Shown piece by piece: positions 10,973 to 21,168 of a stretch of DNA of 64,000 bases. The position numbers and the translations under genes were made by a program. This stretch comes from Gammaproteobacteria bacterium (GTDB lineage: Bacteria > Pseudomonadota > Gammaproteobacteria > Pseudomonadales > Cellvibrionaceae). Location: positions 332,843-396,842 of the forward strand of contig SEBV01000007.1 in NCBI GenBank assembly GCA_004172865.1. Direction: 5' to 3'. Position 1 is the first letter of the stretch, and each line of letters opens with the position of its first letter. Below the pieces are notes generated by a model. It was not told the origin of the DNA, did not search any database, and saw only the letters and a program-made list of their open reading frames with translations.

Positions 10973-12250
10973 ATGAGTTATATCATCGACAGACGCCTTA
11001 ACGCTAAACATAAAAGCGCCGTTAATCGGCAACGATTTTTACGGCGCTATCGCGATCAAATTCAAAAATCGGTTTCAGATGCTGTAAGCAATCGTTCCAT
11101 TAAGGATATAGACAAAGGCGGGAAAGTCAGTATTCCTGCAAAAGATATTGGCGAGCCAGTTATCTATCACGGTAGCGGCGGTCACAATACTCGCGTGTTA
11201 CCAGGTAATAAACAATTCTCGACTGGCGATAAAGTAAATCGTCCGGATGGTGGATCTGGCAGTGGTGGTGGTGGAAAAAATGCCAGCGACTCTGGTGAAG
11301 GCGAAGATGATTTTTCATTTACGCTATCGCAAGAAGAGTTTTTAGATTTTATGTTCGATGGCTTGGAATTGCCAAACCTTGTTAAACGTCAGCTATCCGG
11401 TGTAGAAGAATTCAAAAAAGTTCGCGGTGGCGTTGCGAATGAAGGGCAGCCCGGTCGCATTAATATAGTCCGCTCTTTGCGCGCCGCAAATATGCGTCGT
11501 ATTGCGTTAACAGCAGGTAAGCGTAAACGTTTGCTGGAACTTGAGTCACAGTTAAATGTTATTGATCAGAAAGAAGAATCGCTGCGCGATTTATTACTGC
11601 GCGAAGAAATTATCAATGAAATGGCAAAAGTGGCTCACGCTATTAAACGCACGCCATGGCTTGATACCTTCGATTTAAAATACAATCTGCAAATCAAACA
11701 ACCCATTCCTCGTTCTAAAGCCGTGATGTTTTGCATTATGGATGTCTCCGGCTCTATGGATCAAGCCACTAAAGATATTGCTAAACGATTTTTTATTTTG
11801 TTGTATTTATTTTTGCAACGAAATTACGAGCGAACTGAAATTGTTTTTATTCGTCACCATACCAGTGCAAAAGAAGTGGATGAAGATGAATTTTTTCATT
11901 CCCGTGAAACTGGCGGTACTGTGGTTTCCAGTTCATTAAAGCTCATGCAGGAAATTATTGAAGACCGCTATTCTCCTGATGATTGGAATATCTACGGAGC
12001 GCAGGCATCGGATGGCGATAACTGGGGTGATGACTCTGGTAACTGCAAAAAATTAATGAGCGAAAATTTATTGCCTCTCTGTCAATATTATTCTTACATT
12101 GAAATTACGCCGCACGATCACCAGGCTTTGTGGCACACCTATGAAGAGGTGAGGGTAGAACACCCTGATAAGTTTTCGTTGCAACATATTATTGGTATTG
12201 AAGATATCTATCCCGTCTTTCGTGAGCTTTTTCATAAGAAGGTCGCATGA
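10973..12250 (+). CDS. yeaH: YeaH/YhbH family protein (DUF444)
   Basis: This 425-residue protein begins [20 protein letters not shown] and carries a low-complexity Gly/Ser/Asp-rich stretch around residues 85-110. Its C-terminal half is a von Willebrand A-like domain with the metal-binding motif MDVSGSM and a later Thr-containing loop ([10 protein letters not shown]). It works with PrkA; the biochemical role is unknown. Its end overlaps the spoVR start by 4 nt, which indicates translational coupling. Confidence 0.94.
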   Translation: MSYIIDRRLNAKHKSAVNRQRFLRRYRDQIQKSVSDAVSNRSIKDIDKGGKVSIPAKDIGEPVIYHGSGGHNTRVLPGNKQFSTGDKVNRPDGGSGSGGGGKNASDSGEGEDDFSFTLSQEEFLDFMFDGLELPNLVKRQLSGVEEFKKVRGGVANEGQPGRINIVRSLRAANMRRIALTAGKRKRLLELESQLNVIDQKEESLRDLLLREEIINEMAKVAHAIKRTPWLDTFDLKYNLQIKQPIPRSKAVMFCIMDVSGSMDQATKDIAKRFFILLYLFLQRNYERTEIVFIRHHTSAKEVDEDEFFHSRETGGTVVSSSLKLMQEIIEDRYSPDDWNIYGAQASDGDNWGDDSGNCKKLMSENLLPLCQYYSYIEITPHDHQALWHTYEEVRVEHPDKFSLQHIIGIEDIYPVFRELFHKKVA

Positions 12251-13755
12251 AAACATCCAAAGTTAATTCATCACTTTTGTTTACGTCTTCAGAATGGAAC
12301 TTCGATTTAATTCGCGAGTGTGATCAGGCCATTAGCGAAATCGCTAAAGAATTTGGTTTGGATACTTATCCTAATCAAATTGAAGTGATCAGCTCAGAAC
12401 AAATGATGGACGCTTATGCAGCAGTCGGCATGCCAATTGGTTACTATCACTGGTCGTACGGAAAACAATTTCTCAGTACCGAAAATTCCTATAAGCGCGG
12501 ACAAATGGGCCTCGCATATGAAATTGTGATTAATTCAAATCCGTGCATTGCCTACTTAATGGAAGAAAATAATATGACGATGCAGGCGCTTGTTATCGCG
12601 CATGCATGTTACGGCCACAATTCTTTTTTTAAGGGCAATTACTTATTTAAAACCTGGACCGATGCTGATTCTATTATTGATTATTTAGTATTCGCGAAGA
12701 ATTACATCAGTAAATGCGAAGAGCGTTACGGCATTAGCGAGGTTGAAGCCGTTATCGACTCTTGTCATGCGCTAATGAATTATGGAGTGGATCGTTACAA
12801 GCGACCCTATCCAATTTCTGCGCACGATGAGGAATTGCGGCAAACCGAGCGCGCGGAATATTTGCAAAAACAAGTTAATGATTTGTGGCGAACTATTCCA
12901 AAATCATCCAACGGTAAAGCAGAAAAAAATGTGGCTCAGTTTCCATCTGAACCGCAAGAAAACATTTTATATTTTCTAGAGAAAAATTCGCCTTTGTTGG
13001 AGCCATGGCAACGGGAAGTTATTCGCATTGTGCGAAAAATCGCTCAGTACTTTTATCCGCAACGACAAACTCAGGTAATGAACGAGGGATGGGCGTGTTT
13101 TTGGCATTACACGTTGTTAAATGAAATGTATAACCGCGGCTTGGTTGGTGACGGTTTTATGATGGAGTTTTTGCAATCTCATACCAGTGTTATTGCACAA
13201 CCTGCCTACGATAGTCCTTATTTCAGCGGTATTAATCCCTACACCTTGGGGTTTGCAATGATGATGGATATTCGTCGTATTTGCGAAAATCCCACCGCTG
13301 AAGACCGTGAATGGTTTCCAGACATCGCCGGTAGTAACTGGAATGAAACGTTACATTTTGCGATGCGAAATTTTAAAGATGAAAGTTTTATCCTGCAATT
13401 CCTTTCGCCAAAAGTAATGCGTGATTTAAAGCTATTCAGTATTGTGGATGATGACCAGCACGAAAAAATTGAAATTTCTGCTATTCACGATCAAGGTGGT
13501 TTTAAACGTTTACGTGAAACCTTAGCGGGGCAATATAATTTGGGAAATCGTGAACCCAATATTCAAGTGTTCAGTGTAAATGTGCGTGGTGATCGCGCCT
13601 TAACGCTTCACCATACAATGCACAACAGGAAACCTTTGGCAGATTCTGCCGGTGAAGTCTTAAAACATCTGCATCGCTTATGGGGATTTGATGTCCATCT
13701 TCATTCGATGGATGGAGATGAGATTAAACAAAGTTTTCATTGCCCGGAAAAATAA
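12247..13755 (+). CDS. SpoVR/YcgB family protein
   Basis: 502 residues, full length for the SpoVR family (E. coli YcgB 510). Recognisable parts are the His-rich [20 protein letters not shown] segment (residues about 112-131) and the [17 protein letters not shown] segment. Named after a Bacillus sporulation gene, it occurs in many non-sporulating bacteria as the third member of the PrkA operon. Molecular function is not established. The ATG overlaps yeaH, and a strong terminator follows. Confidence 0.94.
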   Translation: MKTSKVNSSLLFTSSEWNFDLIRECDQAISEIAKEFGLDTYPNQIEVISSEQMMDAYAAVGMPIGYYHWSYGKQFLSTENSYKRGQMGLAYEIVINSNPCIAYLMEENNMTMQALVIAHACYGHNSFFKGNYLFKTWTDADSIIDYLVFAKNYISKCEERYGISEVEAVIDSCHALMNYGVDRYKRPYPISAHDEELRQTERAEYLQKQVNDLWRTIPKSSNGKAEKNVAQFPSEPQENILYFLEKNSPLLEPWQREVIRIVRKIAQYFYPQRQTQVMNEGWACFWHYTLLNEMYNRGLVGDGFMMEFLQSHTSVIAQPAYDSPYFSGINPYTLGFAMMMDIRRICENPTAEDREWFPDIAGSNWNETLHFAMRNFKDESFILQFLSPKVMRDLKLFSIVDDDQHEKIEISAIHDQGGFKRLRETLAGQYNLGNREPNIQVFSVNVRGDRALTLHHTMHNRKPLADSAGEVLKHLHRLWGFDVHLHSMDGDEIKQSFHCPEK

Positions 13756-13763
13756 TGATCAAT

Positions 13764-13793
13764 AAAAAAGCCGCTCACTGAGCGGCTTTTTTA
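13764..13793. terminator. Bidirectional terminator between spoVR and trxB
   Basis: AAAAAAGCCGCTC and GAGCGGCTTTTTT form a 13-bp perfect stem with a 3-nt loop. The A and T runs on both sides serve the two converging genes. Confidence 0.93.
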
Positions 13794-13816
13794 TTTAAAA
13801 GGTTTTCACCTGATAC

Positions 13817-14773
<957 letters not shown>

Positions 14774-14948
14774 TTAGGCTATTTCATTCAATAGTGTGGT
14801 TTTGATAATGTGGGGGCATAATAGGCGAATCCCACGGTCTGCGCAAAATTGTATGTGTTAATCTCGGGCATTGGGCAAAGCTATTGGCGACATCGATACG
14901 CTTGTCTTATCGGTTAAGCAGATCTCAATTAATACAGATGAACAGTTT

Positions 14949-15149
14949 ATGTCTCTAACCCCAACGCCCATTATTGACTCTCCTTGCGTGCGAAATTGTT
15001 GTCTCAATGAAGACGATATCTGCCTGGGATGTGGCCGAAGCTTGCGAGAAATTACGCGTTGGGGCGCAGCTTCGAATGGGGCTAAATTAGCAATTTTGGA
15101 AACTGCAGCTGAACGCAGACGTCTTATAAAAATACGCCAGGGATTCTAA
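14949..15149 (+). CDS. DUF1289 small Cys-rich protein
   Basis: A 66-residue protein with SPCVRNCCLNEDDICLGCGR, the CVxxC...CxGCGR pattern of DUF1289 (YdhL-like), followed by EITRW. The Cys spacing suggests a metal or Fe-S site, unproven. The frame is open back to a TTG at 14871, but the ATG at 14949 sits at the usual family start. Its 3' end lies 12 bp from the convergent response-regulator gene. Family function is unknown. Confidence 0.85.
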   Translation: MSLTPTPIIDSPCVRNCCLNEDDICLGCGRSLREITRWGAASNGAKLAILETAAERRRLIKIRQGF

Positions 15150-15161
15150 TTTTTTTCTATT

Positions 15162-16922
15162 TTATGAGAGATTAATGTCATCCGCCATGGATAAAAGTGT
15201 TTCCCAAGCTTCTGCATTATGAGTTAATAATAATTTTTCCAGATTGTCGCTAGGTATTGGTTTTGAAAATAAATAACCTTGTAAAAAATCTGCCCCGTAT
15301 TCGCGACAAAATCTGGCTTGTTCTTTAGTTTCAATGCCCTCTACAACAATTTTTAAATTCAAACTTTTACCAAATACAATCATGGCGCGTAATATTCGTG
15401 AGTCGTCGATATTTTCTGGCACGCCTTGAACAAAAGTGCGGTCAATTTTTAATGTGCGTGCGGGCAGCGCTTTTAAATATGCCATTGAAGAATAGCCGGT
15501 ACCGAAATCATCCACGGATATTTCCACGCCATAGCTGCGAATTTGTTGCAACAGTTTTGCGGTGTTTTCAAAGTTTTCAATCAACAGAGATTCAGTGATT
15601 TCCAATCCTATACATCTGCCAGGTATTTCTGCTTTATCCAAATCGTTTTTGATGGCGATGTGAAGATCTTCATCAGTTAACATTTGGGCACAGACATTGA
15701 TGCGCACAGTAAAGGTTTCACTTACCAAATTTTGCGATCGCCACTTAGCCAATTGTTGGCAAGCCTTGAGGCGACTGCGTGAATCTATTTCAACAATCAG
15801 CCCAATTTCCTCCGCCAGTGTAATAAATTCACTGGGCGGTAAAATTCCACGGGTGGGATGATCCCACCGAATTAAACTTTCAACTCCGCAGATTTCTAAA
15901 GTATTCGCTTCAATAATGGGCTGGTAATAAAGAATAAAATGATCGGTAGGAATAAGTGAGCGCAATTCTTTTTCGAGACGGATACGCTCTTGCACCTGCG
16001 CTTGTAAAGCAGAGGAGAAAAAGTGATAGTTATTTTTACCATCGCGCTTGGCGCGATACATGGCGAGGTCAGCGGCTTTTAACATATCTCCAGCATCGCT
16101 ACCTGCGTGAGGGTAGGTTGCAACGCCAATACTTGCAGAGATAAATTGTTCGATATTTTTAATCATAAATGGGTAGCGCAATTCTTCCAAAATGCGCTCC
16201 GCAAGCTGAACGATACGATCTTGCGATTCAAAATTGTGCGCTAGAATTGCAAACTCATCGCCACCCAAACGACAAACAATATCTCCGTTGCGAACCACAT
16301 GGAGTAAGCGGCGCGCAACTTCTTGTAATAGTTGATCGCCCGCATCATGTCCCATACTATCGTTGATGATTTTAAAATTATCTAAATCCAAAAATAATAA
16401 CGCGAGTTGATCATTCAAGCGATTTGCACGAGGAATGGCAACGCGTAAGCTTTCATCAAAATAATAACGATTAGCAAGGCCGGTAAGAGAGTCATTCTCT
16501 GCGAGTGCCCGTAGGCGCTGATGACTTTCAAATAATTCTCGTTCTAATAAATGGCGGGTGCGCGCATGAACAATTGCTCGGGTTAAATGTTTGTGTGAAA
16601 TATCAGATTTAAAAAGTACATCCTGTGCACCTGCTTCAATGCATTTTTGTTCAAGCTCGTCATTCTCCATTGCGCCCGTCAAAATAATAATGGCGGCATG
16701 ATGATTTGGATGGCGCACTAGCATTCGTAGCGTGTCGAGCCCATCCATATCGGGTAAGCGATAATCTAACAACACTGCATCAAAATCGTCAGTTTCAAAT
16801 TCCAGCAAGCCGCCATTGGCTGATGAAGCCTGCGTAATTTGAATATTCCATTCGGCTTTCTTGAATGTGCGAATAATTGCTTGGCGATCAAGATCATTGT
16901 CGTCGATTAAAAGCAATTTCAT
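15162..16922 (-). CDS. Response regulator with GGDEF and EAL domains
   Basis: 586 residues. A receiver domain (about 1-120) carries a DD pair near the N-terminus, the phosphorylation-site Asp in LLDYRLPDMDGL and a later Lys. The GGDEF domain has the intact GGDEF at residues 220-224, preceded by an RNGD inhibitory-site motif. The EAL domain retains ESLIRW (the EAL position reads ESL), EITES, DDFGTGYSS and KIDRTFV. Both c-di-GMP synthesis and breakdown are therefore possible. It is the last gene of an operon with the histidine kinase upstream, the likely phosphodonor. GGGAG lies 7 nt before its ATG. Confidence 0.93.
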   Translation of the reverse strand: MKLLLIDDNDLDRQAIIRTFKKAEWNIQITQASSANGGLLEFETDDFDAVLLDYRLPDMDGLDTLRMLVRHPNHHAAIIILTGAMENDELEQKCIEAGAQDVLFKSDISHKHLTRAIVHARTRHLLERELFESHQRLRALAENDSLTGLANRYYFDESLRVAIPRANRLNDQLALLFLDLDNFKIINDSMGHDAGDQLLQEVARRLLHVVRNGDIVCRLGGDEFAILAHNFESQDRIVQLAERILEELRYPFMIKNIEQFISASIGVATYPHAGSDAGDMLKAADLAMYRAKRDGKNNYHFFSSALQAQVQERIRLEKELRSLIPTDHFILYYQPIIEANTLEICGVESLIRWDHPTRGILPPSEFITLAEEIGLIVEIDSRSRLKACQQLAKWRSQNLVSETFTVRINVCAQMLTDEDLHIAIKNDLDKAEIPGRCIGLEITESLLIENFENTAKLLQQIRSYGVEISVDDFGTGYSSMAYLKALPARTLKIDRTFVQGVPENIDDSRILRAMIVFGKSLNLKIVVEGIETKEQARFCREYGADFLQGYLFSKPIPSDNLEKLLLTHNAEAWETLLSMADDINLS

Positions 16923-16932
16923 CTTTTACTCC

Positions 16933-17091
16933 CTAAATAATTACTGCGCTGCAGTACTTGGCATTTCTGTGATGCGCCAATTGTGATTGAGTAAACATAG
17001 GATCAAATAATTTTAATTTTTTAGCACGCATCGCCAAGATGTTGTATCGATATTCTGGCGTCTGTACGTTTGGGAACGGTCTCTCAATCAT
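16933..17091 (-). CDS. Hypothetical 52-residue protein in the kinase-regulator operon
   Basis: The frame starts at ATG 17091 (MIERPFPNVQTPEYRYNI), overlaps the kinase stop by 8 nt, and ends 10 nt before the response-regulator start. A GGAGGCAGGATA stretch precedes the ATG, so a ribosome could initiate here. The product is basic, with RAKKLKLFDP in the middle, and has no signal peptide or transmembrane segment. I do not recognise it. It could be a real coupled small protein or merely an open frame that keeps translation running between the two large genes. Confidence 0.4.
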   Translation of the reverse strand: MIERPFPNVQTPEYRYNILAMRAKKLKLFDPMFTQSQLAHHRNAKYCSAVII

Positions 17092-18985
17092 TATCCTGCC
17101 TCCGCCGTATATTTTGCGGCCAGCTAAAACTGAAACAGGCACCGCGGCCTTCTGATTTTAAAGTGACTTCACCACCATAAGTTTCCACGATTTTTTTTAT
17201 CAGTGCCAAGCCCATGCCGCTACCTTCCAATTCGTCGCGTGGTTTTAAGGTTTGGAACATGCCAAATATTCTTTGATGATATTGAACAGGAATGCCAGGG
17301 CCATCGTCGCAAACTGTGAATTCAAAAAGTTGATCATTGATGATTTTCGAGCTGACTTTAATAAAACCTTCTTCTTTGTCGTGATGTTTGATCGCATTTG
17401 AAAATAAATTGCGAATAATTAATTCGAAGGGCGTACTTAGCGTTAACAACCTGGGCAACTGATTAACAAGCTCAAGACGTAAGCCAGGCTTGTTATTTTG
17501 AATTTCAAAAAGCTCGGTCACTATTTGATTTACATCAACTTCAATCAGCGTACCTTCCGTCTTTCCGGCACGATAAAAAATAAGCAGATCATCCAGCAAT
17601 TTTTCCATACGTTGAATTCGGTTGCGTAATAACACCGTGTGACCTGCGACGGCCTCATATTCTTTCGAGTCAAGATCTTCTTCAATCCAGGTTGAGAGTT
17701 GCGCTATACCGCGTAATGGGGATTTCAAGTCGTGAGATGCTACATAGGCAAACGTTTCCAGCTCTTTATTGCTTCGCTGTAACTCATTATTACTATGCTC
17801 CAGTTCCAATTTTCGTGCTGAAAGCATATTCGCTGTTCTTATGGCTTCGGTAATATCGCGCTTTATAGCGGAAATGCCAATTATATTTCCGAGCGCATCT
17901 TTGATGGGTGATAGTGTTATGGATACATTAATTAAATCGCCATTTTTGTGCAGCCGCACGGTTTCAAAATGTTTGACCTCCGTTCCAGCGTGTACTTGTG
18001 CTAATAATGTATCTTCCTGATGAAACAGCTCTGGAGGGAACAGTAAATTTCTTATGGGTTTGCCTATAGCTTCTTCTGCGCTAAAGCCAAACATATTTTG
18101 TGCGCCTAAGTTCCAGCTAGTGATAACGCCCGTAGGTGTTTTACTAATAATAGCGTCATCTGAAAATTCAACAATGGCAGAACGCAGTGCTTCCAGGTCA
18201 TGAAGTTTTGCGAGCGCTAATTCTTCTCGCGTTACATCAATAGTGGTTCCAAGCATGCGCAAATTTTTGCTGTCAGCGTGATGTTCTATTTTTGCTTTAG
18301 CATGCAAATATTTAAGCGTCCCATCAGGTTGCACGATTCGAAATTTAGATGAAAAGGGATTTAGGGTTTTAATGGAAGCTTCAAAAAGCTTTTCGGTGTT
18401 GTCAATGTCGTCTGGATAAATACATTGTTTCCATGCTGCATAGTCGTTGGTGAAATAATTTTTATTGCGACCATACATAGTGAACATGGTGTCGTTCCAA
18501 ATCAATTTTCCTTCATCGACAATATATTCCCAAATACCGATTTGATTTACGTGAGTAGTAAGTTCAAGTCGCTCTCTGCTTTCGTTAAGCGTTACTACAA
18601 GTTGGCGCAAGCGCGTCTCTAATTCTTTTCTAGCGATGAGATGATCTTTAAGTGTTTCTAGCGAGCGAGCTATATCGCCAATCGCATTCGGGTTCGATAA
18701 GAAGGGAATTTCCTGAGTGAATTCTTCTTTGGCAATCGCTTGAATCGTGCGGCGAATTTTATGTAGTTGATCGACCAAGTTGCTGATCACGAGACTTGCG
18801 ACTGCAATTGTCGCAATTAAAACTATTACTGCTACCACCAATATTTTAAAGGTGGAGTTATTTGCAAGATTTTTCCAGAAAAAAATAACAGCGATACCAA
18901 GCACACATATTGGAATGGCAGTAGTCGCCACAACCAAGGCGGCCTTTAAGACTACTTTTGGTGCAATATTCTCTTGAGCATTCAT
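17084..18985 (-). CDS. Membrane sensor histidine kinase with HAMP and PAS domains
   Basis: 633 residues. Two hydrophobic segments (about 12-36 and 44-68) are separated by only a few residues, so there is almost no periplasmic sensor. A HAMP-like stretch follows, then two PAS domains (about 135-255 and 262-385), the second with FGFSAEEAIGKPIRNL. The HisKA domain has the phospho-acceptor His418 in ASHDLKSPLRGI. The ATPase domain has NLFSNAIKHH, DDGPGIP and GSGMGLALIKKIVE. The signal is probably cytoplasmic, sensed through the PAS domains. It is the first gene of the operon ending in the GGDEF-EAL regulator. Confidence 0.94.
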   Translation of the reverse strand: MNAQENIAPKVVLKAALVVATTAIPICVLGIAVIFFWKNLANNSTFKILVVAVIVLIATIAVASLVISNLVDQLHKIRRTIQAIAKEEFTQEIPFLSNPNAIGDIARSLETLKDHLIARKELETRLRQLVVTLNESRERLELTTHVNQIGIWEYIVDEGKLIWNDTMFTMYGRNKNYFTNDYAAWKQCIYPDDIDNTEKLFEASIKTLNPFSSKFRIVQPDGTLKYLHAKAKIEHHADSKNLRMLGTTIDVTREELALAKLHDLEALRSAIVEFSDDAIISKTPTGVITSWNLGAQNMFGFSAEEAIGKPIRNLLFPPELFHQEDTLLAQVHAGTEVKHFETVRLHKNGDLINVSITLSPIKDALGNIIGISAIKRDITEAIRTANMLSARKLELEHSNNELQRSNKELETFAYVASHDLKSPLRGIAQLSTWIEEDLDSKEYEAVAGHTVLLRNRIQRMEKLLDDLLIFYRAGKTEGTLIEVDVNQIVTELFEIQNNKPGLRLELVNQLPRLLTLSTPFELIIRNLFSNAIKHHDKEEGFIKVSSKIINDQLFEFTVCDDGPGIPVQYHQRIFGMFQTLKPRDELEGSGMGLALIKKIVETYGGEVTLKSEGRGACFSFSWPQNIRRRQDND

Positions 18986-19666
18986 GCGCTAACTTCGCTT
19001 CCATATTTTGAGATAGAAAACACTTAATATTCTTGGCGCATTTATACATATTAAATTTAAGGGTGCACCATTAAGAATTTTAAATCATGATCAAAAATTC
19101 TCTTCAAATATTGTTTTTAATTAAACAATTGAAAATTCGATGTACATTTTCAACAAACAAATTAGCAACAATGGTAAGTGTATAACCTCTTGTCAAATAG
19201 TACAGGAAGAAAGGGTGCTATTTATATTACAAGCCTTTACACGTAGTTTTAGACGCTAATTAATTATTCTTTGGATAAAATTTTTTTTAATAGCTGTTTG
19301 TAAAAAATTGTTAATTTAAAGCTTGTAGATCAGTTGAAATAATTCATGCGTCAAACGATGTTTACTGGTACTAAAATTTTTCAGATAAGTCTCAGTGCCA
19401 ACATCTTTCGAGTTAGTTTGGTGTCATTAAAATGGCAGGGCAGAAATGCAAAGGTCGTTTCATGTCGAAGAGTTAGTTTTTTTGACTCGATCGGGTTTGC
19501 CACACTGACTTTTATGGAGCTCGCGATCATGGCGCTTCTTACGCCGGATCGAGATAATGTTTGAGGGCTGCCGCCGGGTCGGCAATTTGTTACACTGCGC
19601 GCCTTTTTAACTGCCCCTTTCCCGGCATCCCCACGGTGCGCGAATGGTTTTCCGTGAGATCCATCT
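18986..19666. other. AT-rich gap of about 680 bp upstream of trmJ
   Basis: From about 19020 to 19420 the sequence is strongly AT-rich. Two overlapping opposite frames (19346-19564 and 19381-19752) have no recognisable product and are probably chance. A small hairpin, TGCCG-CCGGGT-CGGCA, lies at 19569-19584 before trmJ. The gap must contain the promoter of the kinase operon and that of trmJ. I see no RNA gene or mobile element. Confidence 0.5.
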
Positions 19667-20500
19667 ATGACTAATTCTAATTTTGCCAATATCCGTATCG
19701 TTTTGGTGAACACAACCCATCCCGGCAATATTGGCGGCGCGGCGCGCGCCATGAAAAATATGGGCTTATCTCGCCTTTATTTAGTGGCGCCAAAGGAATA
19801 TCCCTCCGACAAAGCTGTCTGGCGTTCCGCGGGCGCAACTGACGTTTTGGATAATGCGGTAGTAGTCGAAACTTTAGATGATGCGATCAGTGGTTGTTCG
19901 CTCGTTGTAGGCACCAGCGCTCGTGAGCGCCGTATTCCTTGGCCATTGCTCGACCCACGCGAATGCGGCGAAAGTGTTTGGGAGGAAGCGGGGCATCACG
20001 AGGTGGCTATAGTATTTGGCCGTGAGGATCGCGGTTTAACGAATGAAGAATTGCATAAATGTAATTATCACGTTCATATTCCCGCCAACGAGGAATACTC
20101 ATCGCTTAATCTCGCAACTGCTGTGCAGGTGATTTGTTACGAGGTGCGCATGGCGTTCCTGAAACAAACTGAGGGAAATACACTTCCCAACCACAGCTGG
20201 GATATGCCGCCAGCAGATTCCGGTGCACTGGAAAACTACTATCAACATTTAGAGCAAACCCTTTCCCAACTTGGTTTTCTCGATCCGCAAAACCCCAAGC
20301 AGACCATGACCCGCTTGCGTCGTATGTATAACCGCGTGCGCGTTGATCAAATGGAGCTGAATATTTTGCGCGGCGTATTAACCGCCATGCAAAATTACGT
20401 GTTTTATACCAATAAGGTGGTAGGAAAGCACGGAATAGAACCTGGGATCGACGCCTTACGTGAGGCCGCGAAGGCGCAAGCCGACGATTCTGCAAGCTGA
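19667..20500 (+). CDS. trmJ: tRNA (cytidine/uridine-2'-O-)-methyltransferase TrmJ
   Basis: 277 residues. The SPOUT fold is marked by NTTHPGNIGGAARAMKNMG near the N-terminus, the AdoMet-knot motif IVFGREDRGLTNEEL and the PANEEYSSLNLATAVQ motif. The C-terminal region of about 100 residues is helical. TrmJ methylates the ribose at position 32 of several tRNAs. It directly precedes iscR, the same order as in E. coli, which supports the assignment over other SPOUT enzymes. Confidence 0.96.
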   Translation: MTNSNFANIRIVLVNTTHPGNIGGAARAMKNMGLSRLYLVAPKEYPSDKAVWRSAGATDVLDNAVVVETLDDAISGCSLVVGTSARERRIPWPLLDPRECGESVWEEAGHHEVAIVFGREDRGLTNEELHKCNYHVHIPANEEYSSLNLATAVQVICYEVRMAFLKQTEGNTLPNHSWDMPPADSGALENYYQHLEQTLSQLGFLDPQNPKQTMTRLRRMYNRVRVDQMELNILRGVLTAMQNYVFYTNKVVGKHGIEPGIDALREAAKAQADDSAS

Positions 20501-20536
20501 AACGGTCGAATTGTTGAGGCTGGTGGTATTTAGGCG

Positions 20537-20565
20537 TTGGAAAATAACTAATAGTTGAGTAAAAT
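20537..20565 (+). promoter_or_regulatory. Sigma-70 promoter of the iscR-suf operon
   Basis: TTGGAA at 20537-20542 (4 of 6) and TAAAAT at 20560-20565 (5 of 6) are separated by exactly 17 bp. They lie about 75 bp before the iscR start and overlap the IscR box. Confidence 0.65.
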
Positions 20566-20575
20566 GGTAGGATAT
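20551..20575 (+). promoter_or_regulatory. Type 1 IscR binding site
   Basis: A 25-bp imperfect dyad begins ATAGTTGAG, has an AAAAT centre, and ends GTAGGATAT. It agrees with most positions of the known type 1 site (ATAsyyGACT...AGTCrrsTAT). It covers the -10 box, so [2Fe-2S]-IscR should repress its own operon, as in E. coli. Confidence 0.65.
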
Positions 20576-20642
20576 AGCAAGCCAGCTTACTACCTAACCG
20601 CTATCACTCTAATCACTAGCATTCAACACACCAGGTTTTCCT

Positions 20643-21128
20643 ATGCGACTCACCACGAAAGGACGTTACGCGGTTACTGCCATGTTGGATTTAGCGCTCC
20701 ATACCGAGCGTGGCCCGGTGAGTTTGGCGGACATATCGGCGCGTCAGGGGATATCTCTTTCCTATCTTGAACAGTTATTCGCGCGCTTGCGTCAATGCAA
20801 TCTAGTGCAAAGTGTTCGCGGTCCAGGTGGTGGCTACCGTCTTTCGGGCAACACTGCGGAAATTTCTGTCGCACAGGTGGTAGATGCGGTAAGCGAGTCT
20901 CTGGATGCAACACGTTGTGAAGGTAAAGGTAATTGCCACGAAGGCGAAGTCTGCCTGACCCATCATTTGTGGGAAAATTTGAGTGAGCAAATCCATCAGT
21001 TTTTAAGCAGTATCAGCTTGGCAGATCTGGTGGCTCGCGGTGAAATTCAGGCCGTTAAAGAGCGTCAGGATAACCGTATACATGGCATTCGGCCGGAAAA
21101 CCATATTGCTTTGAGCGAAATTTTGTAA
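20643..21128 (+). CDS. iscR: Rrf2-family Fe-S cluster regulator IscR
   Basis: 161 residues: a winged helix from [20 protein letters not shown] to the recognition region, then the cluster ligands in [13 protein letters not shown] (CX5CX5C) with the following THHLW His. This is the exact IscR pattern. It senses the cell's [2Fe-2S] supply. With a cluster it represses its own operon through the type 1 box seen upstream. It is the first gene of the iscR-iscS-suf operon and follows trmJ. Confidence 0.97.
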   Translation: MRLTTKGRYAVTAMLDLALHTERGPVSLADISARQGISLSYLEQLFARLRQCNLVQSVRGPGGGYRLSGNTAEISVAQVVDAVSESLDATRCEGKGNCHEGEVCLTHHLWENLSEQIHQFLSSISLADLVARGEIQAVKERQDNRIHGIRPENHIALSEIL

Positions 21129-21168
21129 GTTTACACATCATTAATTGTTTTAACGCTGAGAAACACGA

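Noticed and set aside
19346..19752. Two overlapping opposite open frames before trmJ
   Set aside because: They overlap each other and the trmJ start, have low-complexity translations and no family resemblance.
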